Assembly: GCA_963573305.1 (NCBI GenBank)
Contig: OY754339.1
Location: forward strand, 11,641,941 to 11,705,940
Reading direction: 5' to 3'
From: Pyrrhosoma nymphula
Lineage: Eukaryota > Arthropoda > Insecta > Odonata > Coenagrionidae
DNA length: 64,000 nucleotides
The notes beneath the pieces are model-generated. The model searched no databases. It was not told the DNA's origin and saw nothing but the letters and a program-made list of their open reading frames with translations. Both the position numbers and the translations under genes were made by a program. Shown here one piece after another: positions 21,293-33,219 of this stretch. Each line of letters starts with the position of its first letter. The stretch's first letter is position 1.

Positions 21293-21421
21293 TAGAAAAG
21301 ATCTTCAAGAAGTGAGGGTGCGAATTTCCCATTCCTTCACGATTTCGCGGCTTTATTATCTAATGTAAGATTTGTATCTCGAGGTTAGGTCAAAAATTTA
21401 AAAACTATAACTCCTTGACAA

Positions 21422-21454
21422 CGTTTCGGTGTATAATTGAAACACCATCTTCAG
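21422..21454 (-). ncRNA. Hammerhead-ribozyme-like core motif
   Basis: On the minus strand the order is CTGAAGA, then TGGTGT..ATACACC able to pair as GGTGT/ACACC, then GAAAC. This is the CUGANGA / helix II / GAAA layout of hammerhead cores. Such motifs are known in Penelope-like elements. Helices I and III were not demonstrated. Confidence 0.35.
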
Positions 21455-22194
21455 GGCTACGATATTACGGTACACCAACATAATTAAAATGAAGTAACAT
21501 AAAAAAATATCACAAGTTTCACCTTACAAACCAAAGTATCACACACGTCATTATTACAATATATACAAATAAGAATTACCTCGGATTTAGCCAGGAACAT
21601 CATGTTTCAACAATCCACTTCTCAAAATAAAACTGTATAATATATTTTTTTGGCCAACGAAACGTTGGCTAGAAGTGATAGTTTTTTTTATTTTTGTCCT
21701 ATATTCGAGATGCATATCTTACATTTCGTGAAGAGGTCGATAAAAAAATACTTCATTTATTAGAAATGTTAGCTGAGCTAACTTTTTTTTTTAAATTGAC
21801 TTCAAGTTTGTATTATAAGACAATGAATAGGCAGTGAAGTAGCACCCCTTTCACGTATCGTATCGACTTTTTATGAATGGTTTTCTCGAAATCTCTTTCG
21901 CTTTCGTACCACTTGGCACTCCATTTCCAAACAATTGTTCCCTAAAGAGTCGAGTCATCTCCCCCCGTGTGGTATGTGATTAGGGTTAACCATACCCCCC
22001 CAGGGTGCCCTGACTTTTCTAGTGTACCACTGAACCATCAAGCCAATACCCCTTCTATAGGAACGCATATCCCAAGTTGGTAACCGATGAATCCGACCAT
22101 TAATTATTTTTAGCAATTTTTCAGTGAACGACAACAATGTATTAGGTTGTTTTCGCTAAGAAAATTACATTTTTAACTGTGTGGACAGGCATCA
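21455..22194. other. Intergenic stretch, no gene seen
   Basis: AT-rich DNA, possibly flanking Penelope-like remains. No coding signature was seen. Confidence 0.3.
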
Positions 22195-24176
22195 TCATCA
22201 TAGTAATATATGAAAATAGAATGGTGTCTGTCTGTCAGTCCGTCTGTCTGTTGCTCAATCACGCAAACACTACTGAACCGATTGAGCTGAAATTTTGTAT
22301 GTAGTTAGACAATGTACCGGGATGAAACATAGGCTATATAAAAAATCTGTCAGGGCCCCCAAATGCCCCCCCTGGAGGTCCCTTGTGGTCCATGCTAAGC
22401 ATTGGGTTTGGTGCAGTGGTTATATTTTTTGCTTTTAAAAATTACTTTCACTCAAAATAGAGGGCTGGAACTTTTTTTATCGGATGGCTGAATAAATTTA
22501 GTTTCTAATTATTTCATACGATTTTCTTTTACGCTTCGTAATTATCAGAATATCATATTTTTTGCTGAAAAATCTGACATTTTTCTCTTTAATCAACAAA
22601 AGCATATTTCCTTGACAACCAGAGATTTGAATTTCAAAGGATGTTCACGCATCTGACATTTAAGTTTTCCTGCCGGCCCACGATAGCACGTAGAAAGAAA
22701 ATGTGTATAAGAAGGGCCCAGAGTCCCCAGGGCCCCATGATGGATTGCTTCGGGGGGTAATCGATGAATTCAATGCATATTTACAGGTATACTCTTCAAT
22801 GTCTATTCTCAAAGTTGCACTTATAAGGGAACTGCATACGAAAGAACACTTATGTATAAAACGATACACATAAAGGAATTAAACGTGGAAGAATATTTAC
22901 GTGCAGCATATAATAATGTTAATAATGCCTCTGTTGCTACAACAAATACGGTGTCGTTTTTTATAGTTTAATACTCAGCTGAATTACACGTAGTGGAATC
23001 GTCTGCCTCTCATTACGATTGTGAGCTATTTTTTAGACCAATTCCCACATAAACTTTACGAGTTATTTATATATACTTAAACGTGTTAAATGCAGTTTAC
23101 TCACATTGACTCAATCATCGAGTTGTCTATTCGAGTCTCTCACTTGCCACTGTGTTTCCCCTCCTTGGAGTTAAAAATATATTCATAAACATGTCTAATA
23201 GAATTAAGAGTAACATTTTGAAAAAATCTTCTAAAGCATGGGAAATGCCTTCTTTGCGAGAAAATAAGTCCTTGCATGAAAAACGACAAAGGTTAACCTT
23301 AGATGCTCAAAGACATGCCTACCAGCAATCTCATGATAATCTCCCCGTGGTGTTTCTAGGTTTACGCTAAGAACCGCACAAATTTCATCTTAATCAAACC
23401 TACTGACAGGTAACCAGCTAAAAATCTGGTTCAAATATTGAGCCATTTGTTTCGAAACTTCAATCTGTTTTAAGATTGCGGAAATTATAATTGCGTCACT
23501 ACATGCTTCTTACCCATAAGAAGAACGGATATTTTGCGCAATGGACATCATCGGTGCATGAAAATTGGCAATTGCACTAAGAATGATCACTATAGATTTT
23601 TAATTTTGTAACCAATGATTATGATTAAGAAAACAAAGAATGTAGCCACCCTTTATGCAAAAGTCATAGTCCGGGTATTGAAGGATTCATAGGACAAATA
23701 AACATCGCTTCTATTGAAAATGCTCCTTTTGACGTTGTCAACCGCTGGATTATACTCTACTCTCCTATCCTGATACTCAAAGCAAATATCAACAATTAAT
23801 GGCGGAACTCAATTAAGTCATTGAATGCAAATATACTTATGTACACAAGGGAAGTGCTCAACCTGTTATTCACTCAGAAGACGGCTCAAGAGAACTTGAG
23901 GGAAGAGGTCACCATCTATCAACCTAGGTGCTATTTGTTAAGTAGTAATGACTCTTCGTGGCCCATTATTGGGTTTCCCGTGCATTAAAGAGGACAAACA
24001 ATAACTCAACACTCCGTGCACGAAATGGAAAATGAACGAGTTGCAACGATCACAACAAACAAGATAGGATACAAACACCTCAAATCTGACAGTATTCTTC
24101 AGGTTTTGTGGTTTTCTTATAAAATAAGTTCAATGTTTTTCACATCCGTTGACGTTCAACGGGTACCTTCAGCTAG
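22195..24176 (+). mobile_element. Helitron-like unit 1, non-autonomous
   Basis: The unit begins near 22195 with an AATATATGAAAATAGAATGG leader and a GTCTGTCTGTC run, followed by CACGCAAACACTACTGAACC, a pattern common at insect Helitron 5' ends. The 3' end has the hairpin CCGTTGA (24146-24152)/TCAACGG (24156-24162), a 10-nt spacer, and CTAG (24173-24176). This hairpin plus CTRR is the Helitron hallmark. Unit 2 follows at once and repeats the content in the same order. Confidence 0.7.
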
Positions 24177-26145
24177 TACTAATATATAAAAATTGAATGG
24201 TGTCTGTCTGTCTGTTGCTCAATCACGCAAACACTACAGAACCGATTGAGCTGAAATTTGGTATGTAGTTAGGAATTGTGTATGGGTTGAACATAGGCTA
24301 TATTAAAAATCCCTCAGGGCTCCCAAAGAGCCTCCCGTGGTGGTCCATGCTAAGCATTGGGTTCGGTGCAGTGGTTCCATTTCATGCTTTTTAAAATAAA
24401 TTTTGCTCAAGATAGAGGGCTGGATTTTTTTTATCGGATGGCTGAATAAATTAAGTTTCTAATTCTTTCAATAGATTTTCTTTTACGCTTCGTAATTGTC
24501 TGAATATGATGTTTTTTGCTGAAAAATCTGACATTTTTCTCTTTAATCAACAATAGCAAACTTCCTTGACAACCAGTGATTTTATTTCAAAGGATATTCA
24601 TGCATCTGGCATTTAAGATTTCCTGCAGGCCCATGATAGCACGTAGAAAGATAATGTGTATAAGAAAGGCCCAGAGTCTCAAGGTCCCCATGGTAAATGG
24701 TTGATAATAGTGCCTCTGTAGCTTAAACAAACACGGCGTTGTCTATAAACGTGTAATACTCAGATGTATTACATGTAGTTGACCTGTCTGCCTCACATTT
24801 CGATTGCGAATTGTCTTTTAGACCAATTTCCACATCATACGAAGGAACGTCAACGAGTATCATACTAGGTTAAGAACTCCTAAATTGACTACGCTGACAG
24901 TATTCTTCAGGCTTTGTGGTTTTCTTATAAAATCGTTCATTATTTTTTACACCCGTTGAATTTCATTACGATTTCGAACAGTTATTAGTCCAACTCCCAC
25001 ATCATAAACGTTACGATTTCCTTACATATGTTTAAAAGTGTTAAAGTGCAGTAAACGTACATTCTTTCAATCATCGAGTTGCCTATTCAAGACTCTCACT
25101 CACCGCTGTGTTTCCCTTCCTTGGACTTAAAAATAAATCCATTAGCATTCCTAATAGAAAAAAGGGTAACCTTTCTAAAACATTTACTAAAGCGAGAGGA
25201 ATGACTTCTTTGCAAGAAAATGAGTCCTTGCATGAAAAACGACAAAGGCTAGGCTAGACAAGACGATCAAAAACATGCCCACCAGCGATCTCATGAACAT
25301 ATCCCCGTGGTGTTTCTCGGGTTACACTAAGAACCGCACACATTTCATCCTAACCTAACCTACGGACGGGTAATCAGCTAAACATCTGGTTCAAATATAG
25401 ACCCATCTGTTTTAGACCATCAATCTGTTTTAAGAAGGCGGAAATTATAATAACGTCACTACATGCTTCTTACCCGAAAGAAGAACGGAAATTCTGCGCA
25501 ATTAACGACATCCGTGCGTTAAAATCTACAAGTTCACTAAGAATCACCAAAGATTTTAATTAAGTAACCTATGATTATGATTAAGAAACCAATGATTATG
25601 GCTACCCTTTTTTCCGAAGGCGCAGTCCGGGTTATGAAGGATTCATAGGACAAATAAACATGGCTGCTTCTGAAATTGCTATTTTTGACGTTGCAAACCG
25701 CTGGATTGTACCCTACTATCCTATCCTGATTAAGATACTCAACGCACATATCAACGTTGAATCTCGCAACTCAATTAAGTAATTGAATGCAAATATATTT
25801 ATGTACACAAGGTAAGTGATCAAGCTGTTAATCACTCAGAAAACGGCTCAAGAGAAACGGAGGGACGAGGTGACAATCTATCAACCTGGGTGCTGTTTAA
25901 GTAGTGATAAACCTGCGTGGCCCATTTTTGGGTTTCCCGTGCATGAAAGAGGACAAACAGTCAATCAACTCTCCGTGCATCTGGAAAACGGTCAGCGTGT
26001 CTACTAAAACGAACACTGAATACAAGATAGGATACGAACACCTCAAATGATCACGCTGACAGTATTCTTCAGGCTTTGTGGTTTTTTTAAAAATAAGTTC
26101 AATGTTTTTCACGCGCGTTGAATTTCAACGGGTACCTTCAGCTAA
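24177..26145 (+). mobile_element. Helitron-like unit 2, head-to-tail with unit 1
   Basis: The unit starts at the base after the CTAG of unit 1 (TACTAATATATAAAAATTG). It repeats unit 1 at an offset of about 1,952 to 1,964 bp over its length. The 3' end has hairpin CGTTGA/TCAACG and ends CTAA (26142-26145). About 24,885-24,975 holds an extra internal partial copy of the 3' end region, with CTGACAGTATTCTTCAGG. Confidence 0.7.
25816..26007 (+). pseudogene. Helitron Rep/helicase protein fragment
   Basis: The 63-residue frame ends with IFGFPVHERGQTVNQLSVHL then ENGQRVY. This resembles the conserved segment between the Rep and helicase domains of Helitron proteins (F-P-IHER-P-V..L.VHL.NGQ.V.F type). 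It stops just after QRVY. The corresponding part of unit 1 (near 23881-24020) is more decayed. It shows that these units derive from a coding Helitron. Confidence 0.6.
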
Positions 26146-26299
26146 ACAGTATTCAATAAATCATTTACTGTAACCACTTGCCGCGAGTGGAATAATCTTG
26201 CCGTTACACTCTTATGGTTTTAGGCTTTACTTTCTAGGCTCAGCTACAATGCTGTCTTCTCCATGGGAGAGGTTATTCTTCATTTTCCTGAGGGTTTCC

Positions 26300-26700
26300 T
26301 CCTCCTCCTCTCTACAGGGTTCGTTGGTCATTTCGTTCGTAAGAGCATTTCCTCGTTATCCTCATTTATTGCTTCTTGTCCCTCTAGATTATAATTATCA
26401 GTCCCCTCATCCTCGCTGAGGAGTTCCTGGAAATGCTCAGCCCATCTCTCAATCATTTTCTGCTCTTCATTAATAATATTTCCAGCCTTATCTTTATATC
26501 CTCCTAGTCTGCGGACGTATTCAGTTTTCATTTTATTTACCGCTATGTAACATTGCCTTACTTCATTTTCTTCATGCAGCTCCTTATTTTTTTTAATATT
26601 TCTTTTTAACATTTGTTTCTATTTCATAATATTTTCAGCCTTCTTTCTTAGCTCCTTGTACTCACTGTAATTTTTTCTAGTTCTCCTTTGATTCATTTGA
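26300..26700 (-). pseudogene. RTE-like LINE fragment, endonuclease-RT linker (copy D, 3' part)
   Basis: The minus-strand frame 26612-26328 has GNIINEEQKMIERWAEHFQE and LLSEDEG, the linker that normally lies between endonuclease and RT in RTE-type LINEs. The endonuclease part is at 28206-28790 on the same strand. Between them lies a different LINE, so copy D was split. Confidence 0.7.
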
Positions 26701-26725
26701 TTTGATTTCATTTCATTTATTTTAA

Positions 26726-28205
26726 ACATTCAAAAACAGCCGATGTCGGCCTTTACATTGAACATTTGCAACTTAAAATCTGCAGCATTACCAAAATCAA
26801 ATAAGAAAAAAACATGTGTTGGCAAATAGCAACAAATAAAAACAAAGAGACAATAACATAAACAATAAACTACAACAACATGGAAAGTTAGGGAATCAGG
26901 GAGAAAGCGCTTTTCTAAGCTGGCGCTTGAATGATCCGAAAGGATCAGAGAGATCGAGGGAAGGGCAGGCAGATGAAATGTTGTTATACAAGGCAGGAAG
27001 CCTGTAAAAAAGGGATCGCTGGGAGAGAGAAAGACGGAATTTAGGTTGGTGTATAAGGTGATTGTTGCGTAAGGCACGGCCGGGGATGTGAAGTGAGAAG
27101 TGTGGGAGTATTTCAGTGGATCGGTACTGACCATTTAACGCAGTGTAAAGAAATGAAAGGTCATTGATATTCCTACGGGTGGCCAGTGGGGTCAATGATA
27201 GATCAGACATGATTTCAGTACGAGAAGAATTACGGAGGTGCGGCACGCGGTGACGGACTACGGAAATGAAGAAATTAACGGGGCGTTCAAGAATTTTCAA
27301 GTTGGAGGGACATGCAGTGGAGTAGATAACGGAGCAGTATTCGATAATTGGGAGAACGCAGCCAGTGAATTTGGTTTTCAGGGCTATGGGGTTTGTGACG
27401 TTGGTGAATATATAGAGCACACCAACGACTGACATAGCCTTAGATTTAATTTTATTGAGGTGCGGGGCGAAAGACAGTTTGGGGTCGAAAGTAATACCCA
27501 GGTCATTATGTGAGGAGGCAAATGGAACAAATTCGTTAAATATAGAGTAGTTATTAGGAGTTACGGTGCGTTTTAAGGAAAAAGGTATGTACTTTGATTT
27601 GAGAGTATTAATTCTAAGTTGCCACTGCAGGCACCAGGCCTCAAGGGAGTTGAGTGAAGATTGGAGTGACTGGGAATCGGCAGCATTCACAACTGTTTAA
27701 AATATTTTGCAGTCGTCTGCATAGAGCAGAATTCCGCAAGAGTTGGAAAGCGCGCAGCTGGTAACGTCATCAATGAAAAGGGAAAAGGGAAGAGGTCCGA
27801 GAACGCTTCCTTGGGGGACACCAGAAAGGAAGGGTAGATTTTCTGATGAGGCTCCGTCAAGAACAACACTCTGAGTGCGGTCGGTGAGGAATTTGGAAAA
27901 GATGGATAGGAAAGCACCGTGAATGTTGTACCGATTAACCAATTTGTGGATTAAGAGGGTATAATTTACGGAGTCGAAAGCTTTCGCAAAGTCGATGTAG
28001 CAAACATCAAGTTGAGAAGAGGCATCGAAGGCAGCGGTGATGTGCTGATGCAGTACAGTTAGGTTAGTAGCGCAGGAGCCACCCGGGAGGAAGCCGTGCT
28101 GCTGAGGTGAGATGTATGGGATGGCGAATGATAAGAGACGGTCATGAATAATACGTTCAAATAGGATAGAAAGAATGGGAAGGATAGATATAGGACGATA
28201 ATTAC
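26726..28205 (-). pseudogene. LINE-3 RT, 5'-truncated, inserted in an RTE copy
   Basis: On the minus strand, RT blocks run NYRPISILP (near 28195), QQHGFLPGGSC, VCYIDFAKAFDSV, SGVPQGSVLGPL and catalytic LLYADDCK (near 27715). An open C-terminal frame follows (27690-26896) with LGITFDPKLSF and FISVVRHRVPHLR. One stop separates the two frames near 27697. The copy starts abruptly at the RT N-terminus. Its 3' UTR ends in a T/ATTT-rich run near 26700-26730. A relative lies at 60.2-61.7 kb. Confidence 0.85.
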
Positions 28206-28790
28206 TCTTAATTACTAAGTTATTTCTTAAGGCAAACTGTTCTAGGAGAACACCATTTTCATTGCTAGTCTGGTGTAGTGAGTAGCGTCCCGAGTTTTTG
28301 GAGCTGGCAGAATCCAGCCCTTCTTGCGCATTAAAATCCACAGCAAGTATAATCATATCATGATTTTATATCCTTGACAGTAGTATCTGCAATTCATCAT
28401 AGAATTCGTCTTTCTCAAGTTCATCTTTGTCTTCCGTTGGAGCATCGTCTGATATAAAGGTAATGTTTCTAAATCTACCTTTAAATATTACCTAGCAAAG
28501 TCTTACATTGATGGATTCAAAGTTCAACAAGCTTTTCCGCATTTTGGCATTCATTATTATTCCGGTTCCATACTGACCTGTCCTTCTCTCAGGCCCACTG
28601 TAGAGGAGTCTAAAATCAGGTTTGTCTATACACCCCTGTCCTTGCCACCTTACTTCCTGTAGTGCAACCACATCAATTCTAATTTAATTTAATTCCTGGG
28701 CAATATTTTTCATTCTCCCAGGCTTTATCATCGTCCAAACATTCCAAGCAGCAAATATGATATCCGTATTCATGTTTCTATTCGGTTGGC
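28206..28790 (-). pseudogene. RTE-like LINE endonuclease (copy D, 5' part)
   Basis: Read on the minus strand, NVWTMIKPGRMKNIAQELN, VVALQEVRWQGQG, LLYSGPERRTGQYGTG, NITFISDDAPTEDKDE and ILAVDFNAQEG follow in order. These are the N-terminal, QE.RW and GDFNA-type blocks of the RTE endonuclease. Stops are present (for example after QELN). The right end joins LINE-3 RT in frame at SNYRP. Confidence 0.75.
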
Positions 28791-29640
28791 ATTGTCGTAA
28801 TCCATTATTCCTGTCAAGTATCCGAGGCGGTAAAGGTGAGCTTTCGTCCCGCCAGCGTTTTCGCGAATTTCACCCACTTACAATAGAGATATCGGAACCA
28901 AATTCACATCACTTATAAAGCAAACCTTGCGCATTTGTAAAATACTTTCAACACAACAATGCATCAACTACTTTAGGAATGGGAAACTTTCAAACCTGAT
29001 AAGTGCGTTTTTTCCTCTCCGCCATCTTGTGAAAAAATGCCGTTTCCTCTCATCCACTGTACGTGGCGCAGCGATCGAGCAGTTGGTTCTCTAGCATATG
29101 CATACTTCTCCTACACTATTTCTTCCCGCCTTCCACTCAAACTCGCACCGCAACAGCCATTTACTACAATGCAATTCCATTCATTCCACCGCAGTAAACA
29201 TTGCACATTTCACTTCAAATGAAGGATTTACACTTCCTTTTCACTCGCATTCATTCCACTGCACTAATAACATTTCACGTATCACTTTAAATGGAGGATT
29301 GCGAGTTCCCGCAGCGAAAAAACACCCGTGCCTTTCGAGGAATTCCAAGTCTGACTCAGGCGAAACGAAAGTCTGGATCGCAGACATTGGTGTGTGCGTA
29401 CACGATTGACAACTCATGGCGACCGTACACCACACATGCAAGAAAATGATTAACGCCAACAAGCTTCTCAACTCTCGTTGGCGAATGAATACCGGTTGAC
29501 TTTTCAACAATCAACTTCCAATTATTGACAGTTAATTTCCCCCTTCCACACTACCCGAGAGAACTGCGTCAACAATACTATTTACTTAGCCTCTAACAAA
29601 AGCCCACTTATAATAACCTTGTCATCTGACGAATTTTATA
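28791..29640. other. Intergenic; carries copy 1 of a GGTGAGCTTTCGTCCCGCC repeat
   Basis: Near 28825-28860 lies AAAGGTGAGCTTTCGTCCCG, which is shared with 30520-30550 (inverted) and 36210-36240. The rest shows no gene. Confidence 0.4.
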
Positions 29641-29649
29641 CCAGACACA

Positions 29650-29985
29650 ATACGCAGAATAACAATTTAGCCTTCTACCAATGCCCACGAATTTTTACCA
29701 ATAAGCGTGAGGGATTCCATTCTTAAAATAATACGCAGAATAACATTTTAGCCTTCTACTAATGCCCACGAATAATCACCAATGAACGAGAGGGATTCTA
29801 TTCTTAAAATAATACGCAGAATAACATTTTAGCCTTCTATCTATGCGCACCGAAAATCACCAATAAGCGTGAGGGATTCTATTCATAAAATAATACGCAG
29901 AATAACATTTTAGCCTTCTACCAATGCCCACCATTAATCACCAATGAGCGAGAGGGATTCTATTCTTAAAATAATACGCCCCCCA
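29650..29985 (+). repeat. 81-bp tandem repeat, about 4 copies
   Basis: Each unit contains ACGCAGAATAACATTTTAGC, a TTCTACCAATGCCCAC block, ATCACCAATRARCG, and AGGGATTCTATTCTTAAAAT. Units start near 29650, 29731, 29812 and 29897. Differences are scattered point changes. Confidence 0.9.
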
Positions 29986-30895
29986 AGTGTATTGGAGGGG
30001 TGGGTTCAGGGCAAAGGAATGGAAGGGAAATTCGTTTTTCGGTTTAACAAAAGACGGAAATGCAGTACAAATCAGCATTTTGAAATTTCCTCCACTCCCA
30101 GAAATGCCCATTTCCACTTTACCATTCCCGCGAAAACTGCGTTTTTCGCTGTATTAATTCACGAAAATGCGTTTTTCACTTTTGAAAATGCCCAAATCGG
30201 GCCCGCGTACCGTCCCACCCCAGCACCCCTGTTTCACTCCATATACCCGTAAGCTTGTTGGGGGGGTGGGGTAAAGGAATATAGTAGAAGTGAAATTAGT
30301 CTTATCCCTCTACCGGTTGTTCGTGAAAACCTCCAAACATGGCGTCGAAAACGGTCAAAAAAAGTCGAAAAATTGGTCATTTTCAAACGTCTATATCTCA
30401 AACACTACTGGTCACACGGGTATGGTTCCCACATTTTTACAAATGCGCAACCTTCCTCTACTCATAGATATCACATTCAATATCGTAAGTTTCCTAGGTT
30501 TTCCAAAAAAAAATGTTGACCGTGCGGGACGAAAGCTCACCTTTACCTCCGAGGCTTTTGTGCAGTTTCCGTAACGTTATGTTTTTTCCGAGGTGAGGTT
30601 GTTGGCCTCACGCTCCACTCCCGCTACGTTTGAGGACCTCGGATTTTCTCTTGGGGTTTACTACCTTAGCCAAGTTGATCCGTTTTAAAAGCGCCGGAAA
30701 CTCGCCTTCCACGATTAGTGTTACCCAGGGGATGCGACGAAGACGCTGTGGTTTCATTCGCTGGCAGATCCTATAAGAGACGGACGGCATTTCTCAGCAT
30801 TTAATAAGCTCTTGGGCTTGGCACCCTCAAGCTCACCGAGACCGCATTACCATCACTACCTCCCTTTTTATCTACTTTCATTTACACAGTTTTTT
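29986..30895. other. Intergenic; repeat copy near 30520, no gene
   Basis: The stretch 30420-30550, read on the minus strand, resembles 28830-28960 (shared GGTGAGCTTTCGTCCCGC and TTGCGCATTTGTAAAA). I recognise no coding gene. Confidence 0.4.
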
Positions 30896-31305
30896 ACACA
30901 GAATACTTTTATTTACACAGATATTAACATATTTTTTCTAATCGAGGTAACGATCTGAAAATCCCTGCGCTACCGGAGAAGAGCAAACTTAGATTCGTGA
31001 TTTAAAGCTACTGCTTAACTGACAATAAAGCAGATTTTTTATTTTAAACCTTAGACCTCCATCCTCATCATGGATGGATACTTTTATTTATAAAGAGAAT
31101 TAGAATCATAACATATGCTTTCAAAGCGAAGTGTGGATCTGAAAAACCGCTGCTTTACCGAAGAAGATAAAACTTAGATTGGTGCATTAATGCTACTGAT
31201 CAACTGATTATGAAGCGGATTTTGACTATTAAACATATATAAATATCCTCTGTATGAATGAATACTTTTATTTACACAGAGATATTGAATCATAACATAT
31301 ATTGT
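30896..31305 (+). repeat. About 180-bp tandem repeat, 2.3 copies
   Basis: ATACTTTTATTTAYAMAGA marks unit starts at about 30902, 31078 and 31261. Other shared blocks are GAAGA..AAACTTAGATT and CTACTG..CAACTGA. The copies are diverged. Confidence 0.75.
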
Positions 31306-32019
31306 ATGTAGAACTAATATGTAATGACAACAATGCCGATAGCAGAAAAGGGCATCTTCACATTCGTTGCTAGGGTTACTAGTGTTACTTACTAGTTACT
31401 AGTAAGAAGTATATTGCTGAATGCTTATCCAGGTGCAAGAAAAGATACAGCAAAATATACGGATAAATAAGATGGGAGGGATGCTATGTAAGTACCTACT
31501 CATTTCTAAAGAAACTTAATATAACCTTTAAAGAAAATTAATCGATTATTACCATAACTAATATTATTATTAAAAGATTTTTAACCACCATGCGAATGTT
31601 ATACAGTTACCAAGGCTTACTTTAAAGCAAATGTAATGCAAGGGGAATAATTTTAGTAGAAGCTTAGAGTTTTTAGTCACTTCTCGCGTAAATCAAAAAT
31701 ATATAAGAAAGTTTTTTACTTATCTTAATCGAAAGAACCGTGTGTCTTAAATATCCCCGCGAGTCAAACTAAACGCGTATATCTCTAAGAAGATAGTTAG
31801 GTGTGGTGGTACGGAAAAATAATGAGAATATTTCGGAGATCGGGAGCAGGTCATAAAGATATTAATGAGCAGATGACAGCACTTCCGTAATAGTCCTAAT
31901 GTATCTCGAGCTGTTGACGTTCCAAACTTGTATATGTATCTCTAACGATAATAACCAAGGGCACTCAGTTCTTGATTATAACAATATATCGCGCCCGCAT
32001 TGCATTCGGGTGTACCACT
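31306..32019. other. Intergenic stretch, no gene seen
   Basis: AT-rich. A cluster of TTACTAGT repeats lies near 31375-31400. Nothing coding was found. Confidence 0.3.
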
Positions 32020-32044
32020 GCGTGTGTTGACTTTCTTGACAAGA

Positions 32045-32075
32045 GTTTCGCTGGCATTCCAGAGAGCATCTTCAG
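32045..32075 (-). ncRNA. Hammerhead-like core in the Penelope arm
   Basis: On the minus strand CTGAAGA is followed by a segment with a CTGG/CCAG hairpin and then GAAAC. It lies just downstream of the GIY-YIG remnant, where Penelope-like elements are known to carry hammerhead motifs. Confidence 0.4.
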
Positions 32076-32279
32076 GTCGAAGGTGAGAGAGAGGTTTTTT
32101 GGTCACCTTTTATAAGTCAGACCGTGTTGATGGTGCTCTATTATTGGCCGTTTTGTTTAGGGCTCTTTTCCAGGTGCTGAGTAAAAAATCGTCGTCTTCT
32201 CAGTTGATATTTTGTGGCGTCTTGAAATTTTCTATGGCTTACTTTACTAACCCAGCGGAGTGACGGTTCTCTTTGGCTA

Positions 32280-32537
32280 TTACTTCGAAGTAAATTTCGT
32301 GTGCCTTGATCGCGTGTCACGCATCTTCCACGATAGCCGACTGTTGGAATTGCTTAAAACTTCCTTGTGCCTCTGTCGTGTTCCTGTAGGCGGCCTTTTT
32401 AATGATCTGCAGGTCTCCAGGATGTATACTTTCCCGTACGAACATGTCACCGGGTATACATTCTCCTTCGAACTACATGCTATGTGGGATTTTGTACAAC
32501 ATTTTACAAGACACCACAAAAAATCAACCGAGACCAC
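32280..32537 (-). pseudogene. GIY-YIG endonuclease remnant
   Basis: At residues 27-45 the 85-residue frame reads VYPVTCSYGKVYI then LETCRSLKR. This matches the GIY-YIG N-terminus of Penelope-like proteins (xY.V.CSCGK.YIGET.RSL). The Gly after YI is Leu here, and the following helix is out of frame. It is a dead fragment. Confidence 0.55.
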
Positions 32538-32700
32538 GGCTGCATTTTACTCAGCACCTGGAAAAGAGATCTAAACAAAAAGGGCTAATCACTGAACAGC
32601 GACAAGACGGACTAATAAAAGGCGGCTAAAAAACCACTGTCCCTCACCTTAGACCTGAAGACTCTGACTGGATGTCAGATCGTGAAGCAAGACAACGAAC

Positions 32701-33219
32701 GCAGTGGAGAACATGGAAGACATTCAGAAGCCTACTGATCGGAACCTTCGCGCTAACGATAAAAACAATAATTACAACTCAATTAGGGACCTTAATTGGC
32801 TTTTTTTATGAAAGTATATGATTTTTTAGTGTTGATGAAGAAAATCGAATTTTTTTTTGGCTGCTGAAGAACGACTGGTAGACGGTTCCATGCTATTAAT
32901 GGTCATTTTTGTATCCCTGAGGATGCTAATAAATTTGGCGAATCATTAATGATGAAAAATCTAATTTAATTTGACCAACACTAATTAACCATCTCCTATT
33001 ATAGTAATTTTAACATTTACGTTCCAAGTAGCTCTCATTCCAAACCCTAGTCCTTAAATGGATACATACGGATGGATGGATATGTTGACCACACAGTGCT
33101 CCCGGAGTGAAGTCAGGAAGGCGCGCAGTGATTGTTATAGCTTAGTTTTTTCACTCTAGGCTCGAATAAATGTGATCGTCAGTGTGGGCGAGGAGTTAAA
33201 CATTTATCTTGCGTTGCAG
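32701..33219. other. Intergenic stretch, no gene seen
   Basis: No recognised feature, apart from being the likely intron or flank of the candidate exon at 33220. Confidence 0.3.

Larger units (their letters stand above)
32020..32700 (-). mobile_element. Penelope-like element relic with inverted terminal arms
   Basis: Inverted arms lie at about 32025-32235 and 32500-32700 (shared blocks include CTTTTCCAGGTGCTGAGTAA and CTTCAGGTCKAAGGTGAG). Between them a minus-strand frame carries a GIY-YIG remnant. Penelope-like elements combine an RT, a GIY-YIG nuclease, repeated ends and hammerhead motifs. Here the RT is missing and the nuclease is damaged. Confidence 0.6.

Noticed and set aside
22230..22260. 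CTGTCTGT microsatellite as a separate feature
   Set aside because: It is part of the conserved Helitron 5' leader, repeated in unit 2.
27238..27432. Plus-strand frame within LINE-3
   Set aside because: It is antisense to the RT C-terminal domain.
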